Shown here: piece after piece, positions 51,949 to 62,072 of the stretch
Layout of the letters: the number at the start of each line of letters is the position of its first letter
How positions within the stretch are numbered: position 1 is the stretch's first letter
Assembly (NCBI GenBank): GCA_963965975.1
Contig: OZ014413.1
Coordinates: 11,080,601 to 11,144,600 of the forward strand
From: Xestospongia bergquistia
Lineage: Eukaryota; Porifera; Demospongiae; Haplosclerida; Petrosiidae
Length of the DNA stretch: 64,000 nucleotides
Direction: 5' to 3'
Program-made: the position numbers and the translations under genes
The notes under the pieces: model-generated
What the model was told of the DNA's origin: nothing
What the model saw: only the letters and a program-made list of their open reading frames with translations
Database searches by the model: none

Positions 51949-52627
51949 ATGGCGTCGTCTTCTTCGTTAGGCCTTGACAATCGTAGATGATAAGCATGTT
52001 ATAGTGTGTGTATAGCTATTGTTGTGTGTGTAAAATATTATATAGTAAGTATGTTTTATTATAGGAGACACTAGAAGTGTTAAGTGGACTACTAATAGAG
52101 TTATACTTACTTCATCTACTGTGGCACAATGTAAAGAAGTGATACATCAATTAAAGAGACGACAACATACAACATGGATTATTGAACTCGACACATTATC
52201 TCCTCAAAGTTTACTAACAGTATTAACTGATATTAATGAATGTCAAGTGAGGAGACTTTATATACGGAACACTCATTTTGATATTAACTGTGTCAGTCAA
52301 CTATCACAAGTAGTAACTTATAACAAAACAATGAAGGATCTATATCTTTACTCGTCACCTCTCTTACCAAATACTTACCAATTACTAACAACAGCTCTAA
52401 CTGGTAATAAATTAATCAAGAGATTACACTTGTGGGATGACACTAACATTAGTGATAATGATATACCTCATTTCTCTCATCTCATCATTAACAATAACAC
52501 ATTACAAGATCTATATCTCACTGGCTGTCCTAATATTACTAAATTTGGTATAGAACAATTACAAAATGTTGTTGTTAAAAATAATAGTCTGAAGAGAATG
52601 TATGTTAATGGTAATTATCTCCGTTAA
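51949..52627 (+). CDS. Leucine-rich-repeat protein (ribonuclease-inhibitor type)
   Basis: Two exons (51949..51982 and 52065..52627) give 198 residues. The second exon encodes about four repeats of 27-29 residues with the pattern LxxLxLxx: VRRLYIRNTHFD, MKDLYLYSSPLL, IKRLHLWDDTNI, LQDLYLTGCPNI and a final LKRMYVNGNYLR. This spacing matches the RI-like repeats found in NLR receptors. The proposed start ATGGCGTCGTC is unusually CpG-rich for this sequence, which favours a real start. The same second exon also accepts, in phase, the donor at 50993 of the upstream death-domain gene, so it could be that gene's C-terminus or be shared by two transcripts. Function unknown. Confidence 0.65.
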
Positions 52628-54122
52628 TTATTAGTTATTTTTGTACAATTGTTGTATTTTTACTAAAAATAAATTATTTTAAATTCCAATAAGTCAATTA
52701 TTAGTTAAATACTTTAGTTTCCAGTTCTTTGTCTTCTAACAAAGTTAACAATTTTTATAATTCACTTCTTCTCTAGAAAACTCAACTTCTCTACTTGACA
52801 ATTAACCACACCTACATTAATTAATAATAAAAGCTTCAATATTGTTATTTCTAATATTTACAAATACAATTATAACAAACAAACTAGACTAAATTGTAAA
52901 TTAATAGTCCTCTAGTTAGTAGCTATATAAAATTAAATATTATTACTACGCCTAATATCACAAATTACTGCTGCTAATAAAAAATCTATTAATTAAAGGC
53001 AATTAATTTATCAAATCACCTAAAAACTTATTTCCTACACACACAGTTCACTTAACAAATTAATATTATATTTAATAACACGTTCTATTTAATAATATAC
53101 TCACTTTTAACAATTCCATTAAAGTACTGATCCATACAACATTAGAAGATTTCTTGATAACATTACAACTATTAACTTACTACTAAATAAACTTAGTTTC
53201 TATTAACAGTAGTGGACTGTATCTAGTAGTTAGCAGTTTTGCTAGTTAGTTATCTTCTATCATTAGTAGTTTCTAACAATAATGAAAACTATTAGTTACA
53301 GGTAGTTATCATTAACAGTGGAACATTTTCATCCTCCAGTTGAGAAATACTACTTGATATCCTATGACCTGTGGACTTGATATTTACTGGAACATAACAA
53401 CAACTGTGTCTTTTCTTCCTCAGAGATCCAGTCAGTTTGAGATCTAGTGAGTTGTTCATATATAACATGATAAAGGTAAGTTTCATTATATTGTTTACAA
53501 ACATGACCTATTGTTACAACATCAATCAAAGTCTATAACATGTTTACTATTGACTAAATGTAAGTTTGTCCTTCTAATATTACTTTGACATATATCTATA
53601 TTATGTAGCTTTTCAAGTGATGTCCAGTAACTGATGATCTTGAACAAGTGAATAGTCTCTCTCTTAAACATAAAACAGACATACTTCAATATCATATAAA
53701 ATAAATGTAGGTCTTTATATACCAGCACTGACTATTGGATTAAATCAAGTACTAGGTCCATATTATCATTATTTATTATTTTATTTTATTGTTGTATACA
53801 ACATTTGAGAGTTACAAATAAATTAACAATAATATAATATAACTAATATACGTTATAGAAATTAATAAATGAATTTTTATTTGCTATGAATATTGTGACA
53901 ATGAGTGTGACTATTGATCATGTTATGAAACTACTGACAATATCTTATTCTGAGGACAACTAGTCACTTTTTGTAATCCCATAGCTCTTGCTAACTTACC
54001 AATATTTAAACATAACTAATAATTATTAAGTATTTTTAATAATTGTTAATAATATGTTTTGTGATTTAAAACTATTTATTAAACTTAATTAATTGCTCAT
54101 TAATAAGTGATCACTTCCTGTT

Positions 54123-54176
<54 letters not shown>

Positions 54177-54300
54177 GTAAGTTTATATGTATATAATAAA
54201 CATAATATATTATTATATTTATTGGAGAAGTTCTTTAGATATTGTTTTATTGCTTTCATAAACTTGATCAGTGATAAAATGTCTAACCAGTCAGTTAATC
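52628..54300. other. AT-rich region, no confident gene
   Basis: A poly(A) signal-like AATAAA occurs near 52669. A minus-strand frame at 53292-53504 (ends QLEDENVPLLMITTCN) could be a terminal exon of an unrecognised gene, but it has no recognisable homology or clear splice partner. A (CA)n(TA)n microsatellite occupies 54127-54176. Confidence 0.4.
54127..54176. repeat. (CA)n(TA)n microsatellite
   Basis: About 16 CA units followed directly by about 8 TA units. Confidence 0.95.
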
Positions 54301-55010
54301 ATAGGGGTAGGAACCAGGGGGGCTAGGGGGGCTTTAGCCCCCCTAATGTTGATTAAAGGGGGGCTTAGCCCCCCTAATATTGTTAACAAAGTAAAGTTAC
54401 ATGGAAATAAATTCATCTGTCATCAACTTTGACAAGCTGGTGAACCAGCTTTCAATACTTCAAGATTTTGTCTGAGTAAGTATGGCAAGCCAAGGAATAA
54501 AAAATTACCATGGTCAGCACAATTTGTGAAGTAATGTACAGTAGCGACTTAGGAAAATCAATATTCACTGAGGTACACAAGCTTTTAACCATTTATTTGA
54601 CTGTGCCAATGACATCCGTTACAACAGAACAAACGTTCTCATCACTTCAAAGAGTGAAGAATTATTTAAGGTCCACAATGACTCAAAAGAGACTTGATAA
54701 TGTAGTACAAATGCACACACACACAGAGCATTTTGATAAGGTAAATTTATTAATTATCGCAAAGGATTTTGTAACCAGCAACGAGAGACGTGCAAACTAT
54801 TTTGGACATTATTAACATATTTTATTAGGTCATGTACATATATGTCATTTCTTTAATTCAGTCATAATCATCTGTTATCATTTAACATAATTTTACAAGG
54901 TTTTAAAACTAAAAACATCTGGGTATGCAACCCCCTGCTCATAGAAGAGTTATTACTACTGATAATATTTTAGCCCCCCTAATCCCTACTATCTTCCTAC
55001 CCCTATGCTG
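54301..55010 (+). mobile_element. hAT-type DNA transposon remnant
   Basis: The ends are inverted: ATAGGGGTAGGAA at 54301 and TTCCTACCCCTAT ending at 55006. AGTTAATC flanks the element at 54293-54300 and 55011-55018, an 8-base target duplication as expected for hAT. The right end carries four extra bases (GCTG, reading CAGC on the other strand), which the left end lacks. Near both ends are runs GGGGGGCT / AGCCCCCC that form further inverted repeats. Inside lies only the C-terminal dimerisation part of a transposase, so the copy is internally deleted. Confidence 0.85.
54510..54815 (+). pseudogene. hAT transposase C-terminal fragment
   Basis: A 101-residue open frame with the hAT dimerisation signature: LLTIYLTVPMTSVTTEQTFS followed by SLQRVKNYLRSTMTQKRLDN. 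The zinc-finger and catalytic DDE parts are missing, so it cannot encode a working transposase. Its position inside the inverted ends at 54301-55010 supports the element call. Confidence 0.85.
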
Positions 55011-55506
55011 AGTTAATCCATTATTTATTATTTCATTGATCCATTCCATTCCATTCATCCATATAGTGTATTAATATAATCTCTATCTACTTACTCCCAC
55101 ACTCATTAGACATTTGATGATCACTGATCTCCAATGATAACAAATAATTGAGACACTAAACATTTTACTAGTTAAATATCTGACAATATGTTATATTTTA
55201 TTTACTTATTTATATTATCTTTATTATATTAATATTGTATACAAATATACTACTAATAAAATAATATATTATAATACTAACAATTGTAATCTTTATCAAT
55301 CATAGAATAGAAATGCTCTATTCCCTTTAACATTACAATTAATAATCAGTACAACAATAGTTATATATATTATAATAATAATATTATAAAAATATTGATA
55401 TATTAATGACTTGTTTTCAACATAGGAGGAGTATATAACAATTCATGTACTAATTCTAATAAAATAAAAGGAAAATAAACAACAACTATTTCTGTAAATA
55501 TCTGAA
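55011..55506. other. AT-rich spacer
   Basis: Very AT-rich sequence with several short TTATATTAT-like runs. No coding frame, repeat array or element ends recognised. Confidence 0.5.
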
Positions 55507-55657
55507 TTACTTACTAGCACTTTGTGATTTGAGGTCCTCTTGTTCATGAGCAACTACCTCTTCAACTCCCTACAATAATAAAGTTGCAATTGTGATATAT
55601 ATATATATATATCAGTGTGTAACAAGCAGGCAGACCTCTTGTGACATAGGTGGTTGT
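55507..55657 (-). CDS. Possible terminal exons of an unknown minus-strand gene
   Basis: A minus-strand exon 55636..55657 and a terminal exon 55507..55569 join in frame to read QPPMSQEGVEEVVAHEQEDL and end KSQSASK with a stop. The splice sites are GT-AG and the peptide is hydrophilic and acidic, as many C-terminal tails are. I cannot find the upstream exons in 55.7-56.2 kb, so this may be chance. Confidence 0.3.
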
Positions 55658-56182
55658 CTATATATTAAATACATTATAGGTTACTAGTACATGTATGGTT
55701 ACATTCATGTATCTGAAGATGGTTGACTTGCTCTACAATCTCATTTGTTTCATTTTTAAATCATGCATTAAAACTTTTAAATTTTTGTTTTATTCCTATA
55801 TTATTCATATGGATCCTCAAGAGACTATATTATTGTGAGTTGTGTATCAAGTAGTGAAGCTAGACTCTAACAGTGATCAATATCAATGTCATTTTCAACT
55901 ATTGTTCTATTATTCTATTTCAATTGAGTCAAGTGATGTTATGATGAAAGGATGTGCCTTCTTTGCTGACTATTTAAAACATGATAAAATGTATTGTAAC
56001 AAACATCTATATACATGGTTGACATCCTTATTAAACCACCAATGTACACGTCTCCAGTCATATTGGTACAGAACAAGTTATAACAACATGGCTACTCTAA
56101 ATATGAAGTGATGTGTACTTTTCAAAGTACGTAATTAATACTTATTTCGCTTAAATAGGAATCGAGTAATTAGGTATTGTGC
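55658..56182. other. Unassigned stretch upstream of DNAJA3
   Basis: A forward frame around 55900-56111 (SSDVMMKGCAFFADYLKHDK and on) and a short reverse frame overlap here. Neither has recognised homology or clear splice context. The region probably includes the DNAJA3 promoter. Confidence 0.35.
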
Positions 56183-56406
56183 ATGCAAAAACGTGGAAGC
56201 ACTGATTACTTGGAGACTGTGGGTCTGCTAACTCCTGTTGTTGCTATACCGTATATCTCATCATTTTATTACTATATAAACAAGGTATGATATGATAGCA
56301 ACTTTTAATGTAGTGTAGTTCATAAAACTTGTATATATACATTTCTGATGTAATGTCAACCATCTTGTTTTCTTTACCTTAGAATATAATACTAGTAATA
56401 AAATGA
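56183..56406 (+). CDS. Candidate upstream ORF / small membrane peptide before DNAJA3
   Basis: An ATG at 56183 opens 34 codons (MQKRGSTDYLETVGLLTPVV, then AIPYISSFYYYINK) up to a donor GTATGA at 56285. A strong acceptor (TTTGTTTTCTTTACCTTAG) at 56382 leads in phase to NIILVIK and TGA at 56404-56406. That TGA overlaps the DNAJA3 start codon as ATGA. The peptide is 41 residues with one hydrophobic segment. It could be a regulatory upstream ORF in the DNAJA3 leader or a genuine small protein; the intron itself is plausible as a 5' UTR intron. No homologue recognised. Confidence 0.4.
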
Positions 56407-58524
56407 ATAGAGTTCACAGACTATTATGGACAGTCATATCAACAAGACAGATTGTATCATTATGTAATGATACTATAGCAAATCATGGAATTCAAACAAG
56501 TTATCGATCATTTCAGAGAATCATTACTACTAGTAGATTACTAGATCAATGGAGATATCTGCACACTGGATGTAAGATATAATGACTGTTTAATAATTTT
56601 AATAATTATATATATATATATATATATATTGTTTGTCAATATTTCCTTTTTTGTTTTTCCTTTTAATTGTAATTGTTATTTGTCTGTTTTTCTCATATTA
56701 ATAAATCATTCGTCCATTGTTATAGTCATCTATTTCATATCTATTAATCTATTAAAATGTAGTCTATTGTTATTCATCCATTATTCCAATCTATCAATTT
56801 TTACAGCTGCTCAATACAAGGAAGATTATTATAAAATATTGGGTGTCCCAAGATCTGCTAGTGCTGAAGAAATTAAGAAGGCATATTACGAGGTAAATAA
56901 TAAATGGAGTCAGTTCAGTTACTACTAATAATGCAGCTTGCTAAGAAGTATCATCCTGATCGTAACAAAGGTGATCCTAATGCTGCAAAGAAATTCACTG
57001 AAATTGGAGAAGCATATGAAGTAAATAGACAATATAATAATAAAATGTGATGTTGATATGTTGTAGGTTCTGAGTGATCTTGATAAACGAAAGGCTTATG
57101 ACTACTCAGGTTTCTCTGAGTTTTCTACTGAGGGACCAGGTGGAGGTACTCCTTTTAGTACTATGAGAGCTGAGGAAATATTCAAACAATTTTTTGGTGG
57201 TGATTTCAGAGACCTTGGCTCCATGTTTAGTCAAGACTTTGGGAATCCTTCACAACAAGTAAAGTATCATGTAAAATTTGATATATTATTTTTGATTTCT
57301 TTCAGCTGTTACTTGATTTAACATTTATGGAGTCTGTTAAAGGATGTACTAAGGAAGTATCCATGAGAGTACAAGCTACTTGTGAGAGATGCTCAGGTAC
57401 TGGTGGAGAACCAGGTACAAAAACTAAAGTTTGTCCTTATTGTCGTGGATCAGGAGAGGTTTGTTAACGATATCATTGCAGGATATCTTATCTGCCATTA
57501 CAGGAAGTGATAAGTACTGGTTTCTTTCACATGAAGTCCACTTGTCGACGTTGTCATGGACAGGGACGCATTATCTCAACCTCTTGTCGGGAGTGCCAGG
57601 GAAAAGGGACCACTCTACGTAACCAGACAGTCAATGTACAAGTCCCAGCTGGTATGATAGGATTGTGACAATCTAAGCTACTGACACCTCATGTTATGTA
57701 GGCGTGTCTGACGGACAAACTTTGAGGATACCAGTTGGTCATTCAGAGACTTATGTTATTATTCGAGTGACAGATAGTGATACATTTCAACGTGATGGAT
57801 TTGATGTTCACTCTGATGCTACTGTTAGTTTCTCTCAAGCTGTTCTTGGAGGGACTGTACGAATACCTGGTCTTAGTGGGACATTAGATGTTAAAGTGAG
57901 TTGTTTTGTATGGCATTAGAATGAGTACATGAGTGTTTGAGAATGTGACCCTGTTGTGACTTGTGAGTTAATAGCAAATGTAGATAATTTGTTATGGTAA
58001 TGAATGAGTATGGAACAATATACTTGATGACAGTTTGGGTATGGGTCTGATAAAGATGGTTTGAGATTGAGTCTGTTTGTCTCATTGCTTTAGATTCCAG
58101 CTGGTATCCAATCTCATCACAGGATCAGATTATCTGGGCGTGGCATCCCACGTCTTAATAGTTATGGCTCTGGTGATCATTATGTCCATATAAGAATAAA
58201 AATACCTAAGTAAGCTCCTCTTACTAATAATACTTTAACCCTTTTGATGCATACTCTGTAGAAACCTGACCTCTGAACAAAAAGAGTTAATTTTAAAATT
58301 TGCAGAAACTGAGACTGATACAAATGGTACTATAACTGGGATAGATAAAGGTCAGAGGTTATTAAGGGGTGGAGTTTCATGTATTTGATTACTTGTTAGG
58401 TAGAGGGGAGAACAAGCAGACAGACAAAAACAATAAACCGGTCAAACAAGAAAAAGGAATTCTGCAAAAATTAAAGGATGTATTTTGGACTAGTGATGAT
58501 CACAAAGATAACATAGAAAGATAG
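56403..58524 (+). CDS. DNAJA3: Mitochondrial DnaJ homolog, type A3 (Tid1)
   Basis: Ten exons give 451 residues: 56403..56571, 56807..56892, 56937..57020, 57067..57258, 57306..57458, 57504..57651, 57702..57895, 58094..58209, 58262..58350, 58400..58524. The N-terminus is basic and free of acidic residues for the first ~25 positions, fitting a mitochondrial presequence. The J domain starts near residue 60 ([20 protein letters not shown]) with the HPD motif that stimulates Hsp70 ATPase. A Gly/Phe-rich part is followed by four zinc-binding CxxCxGxG repeats ([32 protein letters not shown]). The C-terminal substrate-binding domains follow, then a charged tail. It serves mitochondrial Hsp70 as co-chaperone. 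It is convergent with UFM1, the stops being about 130 bases apart. The last donor (GTCAGA) is a weaker site than the others. Confidence 0.93.
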
Positions 58525-58656
58525 CTCCACCCACTTTTCAAATGATATGTCACATGCCAGCATCAATATGATAGTTTTTGTTATTTAATAAATTATTGAG
58601 AATGATACTATAACAGTTGGTCTCATACTCAAACCTATAGCATAGGAATGAGGATG

Positions 58657-59192
<536 letters not shown>

Positions 59193-59340
59193 GCTCACAA
59201 GACCTGGAAAGACTTCCTGAGAAGTTTCCTCTGTTGTACTATAAATTTTCTTTATATGGATACAACCTCGATTAATTAGAATACCAGTTGTATTTATGGT
59301 CGGATGTTTGTGCTACACTGCTATATATCTATTGAGAAAA
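59193..59340. promoter_or_regulatory. Divergent promoter region, UFM1 / membrane protein
   Basis: 148 bases lie between the two diverging start codons. No specific element is recognised. Confidence 0.45.
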
Positions 59341-60343
59341 ATGGCTAACTATCTTTATCTTGTACTTGTTTTATTAGCTGTCGTGGTCTCCTCTACTTTA
59401 CCACAAGGTAAGCAATGTAGATAATTGATAAACTTTACTTGTATGGTGTCTAACTCTCTACTTACCTCTCTCTCTAGTTCAAGGACAAACTATAGTTGAC
59501 AACTCAGTGTGTGAGAGACATCATCTATCTTGTCCAGGTCGTAGTGCCTCTTACAAGAAATACTGTTGTGTTGAGTATAACAATCACAATGAGACAATGT
59601 ACTGCTGTTCCCCATACTTCGAGTAAGACAGTCAAACACACTAATCACCATAGCAACCATTAAAAAATAAAATAAAATAAAAAATACATTCAGGATCTAA
59701 GACTTAGCATATTAATTCCTAATTTCCTATTATATTACATTATTCCATACATTACACAGAGCTACAGTAAGAACACACAAACTCCATATTGTACTGATAT
59801 TGTATGAGAATATTATGACAGTTTAGTCATCATAATGACATCATCTGTACACGTAGTTCAACTAGTATGATGTCATCTATATAATTCCAGCTGTAATGAA
59901 TACTTGGCAATAGTCACTAATTTAATCATTTAGCTAATTGATTACAGGTATTGTACATTCTAATAAACCAGTTACATATACCGGTATTTCCTGTTAGGTT
60001 TTATGCGAGTATTGTCATCTTGTTACCATTGATAACCTGTTCATTTGTGATATTAATAACTGTCTATTGTTGTTGGTGGAAAAAACGAAGAAGAAGACGT
60101 CAACAATTAATGAATCTTTATCTCACTTCAAGAATCACTAGCACACTAGATGAGGTTGTAAGCAATGCTCCACCTCCTTACACACCCACTGATGAGAATA
60201 ACAAGGACTGTCAATTACCACAGTATTCAGAAGAGGACCCCTATTCAAATGCAGCTCCTGTTATTACTAGAGATAACGAAGATGTTACTTTGGAAAACAC
60301 TTGCGACAATCGACCATTATTACAAGAGGAAGATCAAAATTAA
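59341..60343 (+). CDS. Cys-rich single-pass membrane protein with PPPY motif (WBP1/VOPP1/Shisa-like)
   Basis: Three exons (59341..59407, 59478..59622, 59998..60343) give 185 residues. A signal peptide (MANYLYLVLVLLAVVVSSTL) precedes a short extracellular part with paired cysteines (SCPGRSASYKKYCC, then MYCCSPYF) and one NET sequon. A transmembrane helix (IVILLPLITCSFVILITVYC) is followed by a strongly basic stop-transfer run (KKRRRRRQQ). The cytoplasmic tail has APPPYTPTDE, a PPxY ligand for WW domains such as those of NEDD4-type ubiquitin ligases, and an acidic end with a dileucine (NRPLLQEE). This layout is that of the WBP1/WBP1L/VOPP1/Shisa superfamily, which often act in endolysosomal sorting. 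The exact orthologue is not clear. Confidence 0.8.
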
Positions 60344-60518
60344 GTTACTTTAAAACTTTTTCTTATTTGTGTTATATCATCATGTGACTGTCATATGACA
60401 TTATTATTGTATATTATCCGCTAATTATAATCACAAAGTTCTACTATCAAATTCGCCAATCAATGCTGTAATAATATTGTTTAAATTTCTAATAAAATAA
60501 AAAATTGTATGTTTAAGA

Positions 60519-61969
60519 TTATTCTATTTTTTTCATTAATACACACCAATTATCATGGTCATACCAGGAGGACAATAACTTTAAACAATGGACATGCCCA
60601 CAAAGTGACGAGAGTTCTCCCTCACAGAATACATGATAATAACGTTGGTATGTTACATAACCCAGCTGATGTAACTCATCAACATGGGTGTGGTCAGTAC
60701 ACCCAGTAACAACAGGTTTAACTATAGTTTCAGTTAATGAGGTTTGATTAGGTTCAGTTAATAGGGGTGTGTGGTCAGCAATAGCTTCGGTTGAGGAACT
60801 GTGGTCAACCATAGGTTCAATTAATAAAGTTTGCTCAGTACACTCAGACATTACAGAGGAGGTGTGGTCAGGACACTGTGTAATCAGTTCACTGACTAAA
60901 TGGACTGGTTTAGTAATTTCAATTAATGAAGGGGTACAGTCAATAAGTGGATCACTTATATCACAGGCCTCATTTACTGAATGGGTGTGGTCAAGGGAGG
61001 AGACCGCCTCATGGGGGATATAAATAATAGTAGCATTACTACTATCATTCATATCATCTACTTGATCACATACCAACTGTTTCTTCTTCTTTCTCTCTTT
61101 CTTTTTCTTATGAGGCTGAAGAACACAGGTAGGAGTACCTCCTGAATATCGAGGTTGGAGGTGCCAAGGAACCATGACATCTTGCTCTGTAAACTAGAGA
61201 AGAAAACATAATTTCTTTGAACAGTACAAGTCTACACTCTCGGTCTCACGCTCATGTTCTCATTACAGGAATAGAATTTACTTTGCATGAGAATGGGATG
61301 GTACAGGAATGAAGCAAAATTTTAAAAAATTAAAGACTTGAATGGATGATATAAATGAATGACTTAGCATGAAATATGTGATAGTTCCAAAGATGGCTAA
61401 TGTGAACTCATCATTACACAAACTTAGTCCCATTCTCATACCACTTCAGTCCCATTTCTTACTTTCTTTCTTGTCTGTTCCATAGCCCAAACATAAACTA
61501 AAATAAGACCATCAGGTCTTAATATACGAGCCATTTCTTCAATAGCTTGTATTCGTCTCTCTTCAGTAGACAAATGATGTATGACAGCAATACAAATAAC
61601 AGCATCAAACACTCCATTACGATATGGTAGAGACAAACAGTCACCAACAATGACATCATGGCCATGCCCCTTTGCTATGGCAACCAGCTCAGGACATATG
61701 TCGCTACCCATCATAAAGAGGTCTGGGTTGACTCCTAAGTACTTGCCATTACCACAACCTGTAGTTAAAAGACAGAGAATATCAAGATACTAATGTGTAT
61801 CTTAAGTACCTACATCAGCTACTAGGCTACCAGCTGGAAGTTTGGAGATAAAATCCGCTACCTTAGGCCACGGGTTGTATCTGGTGTCACTGAAATGAGC
61901 AGCTATCTTAGAGTACACGACATGAACGTACTCTTTCTCTTTCTTCTCTGCTTCATTTTCCTCTGCCAT
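60519..61969 (-). CDS. TRM9/ALKBH8-type tRNA wobble-uridine methyltransferase
   Basis: Three exons (61810..61969, 61442..61758, 60519..61193) give 383 residues. The SAM-binding motif ADVGCGNGKYLG is near residue 50, followed by GSDICPELVAIAKGHGHDVI, GDCLSLPYRNGVFDAVICIA, VIHHLSTEERR and LRPDGLILVYVWAMEQ, the last a hallmark of Trm9. The C-terminal part has the family motifs QDVMVPWHLQ and YYHVFCEGEL, then DHDNWCV. Trm9 and the methyltransferase part of ALKBH8 form mcm5U in tRNA anticodons together with TRMT112. No AlkB or RRM domain is present, so it resembles yeast Trm9 or animal TRMT9B. About 150 residues of Ser/Thr-rich, low-complexity sequence are inserted between the two C-terminal motifs. 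It diverges from the KLHL8-like gene. Confidence 0.9.
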
Positions 61970-62072
61970 GTGATTTATTTCCTATTAAAGCGCATATTTA
62001 AATAAAATTAGAAAATAGGACACGCCCAATGGGCGATTTAAGATAAAGAATTTTTGCCCCTGTATTGAAAAC
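61970..62072. promoter_or_regulatory. Divergent promoter region, TRM9-like / KLHL8-like
   Basis: 103 bases separate the two start codons. No specific element is recognised. Confidence 0.45.

Noticed and set aside
53522..53728. Minus-strand ORF of 68 codons
   Set aside because: Composition is that of random AT-rich sequence, with no motif or splice partner.
55842..56111. Forward ORF of 89 codons with many aromatic residues
   Set aside because: It lacks an ATG at its given start, has no recognised homologue and no supporting splice sites; left as unassigned.
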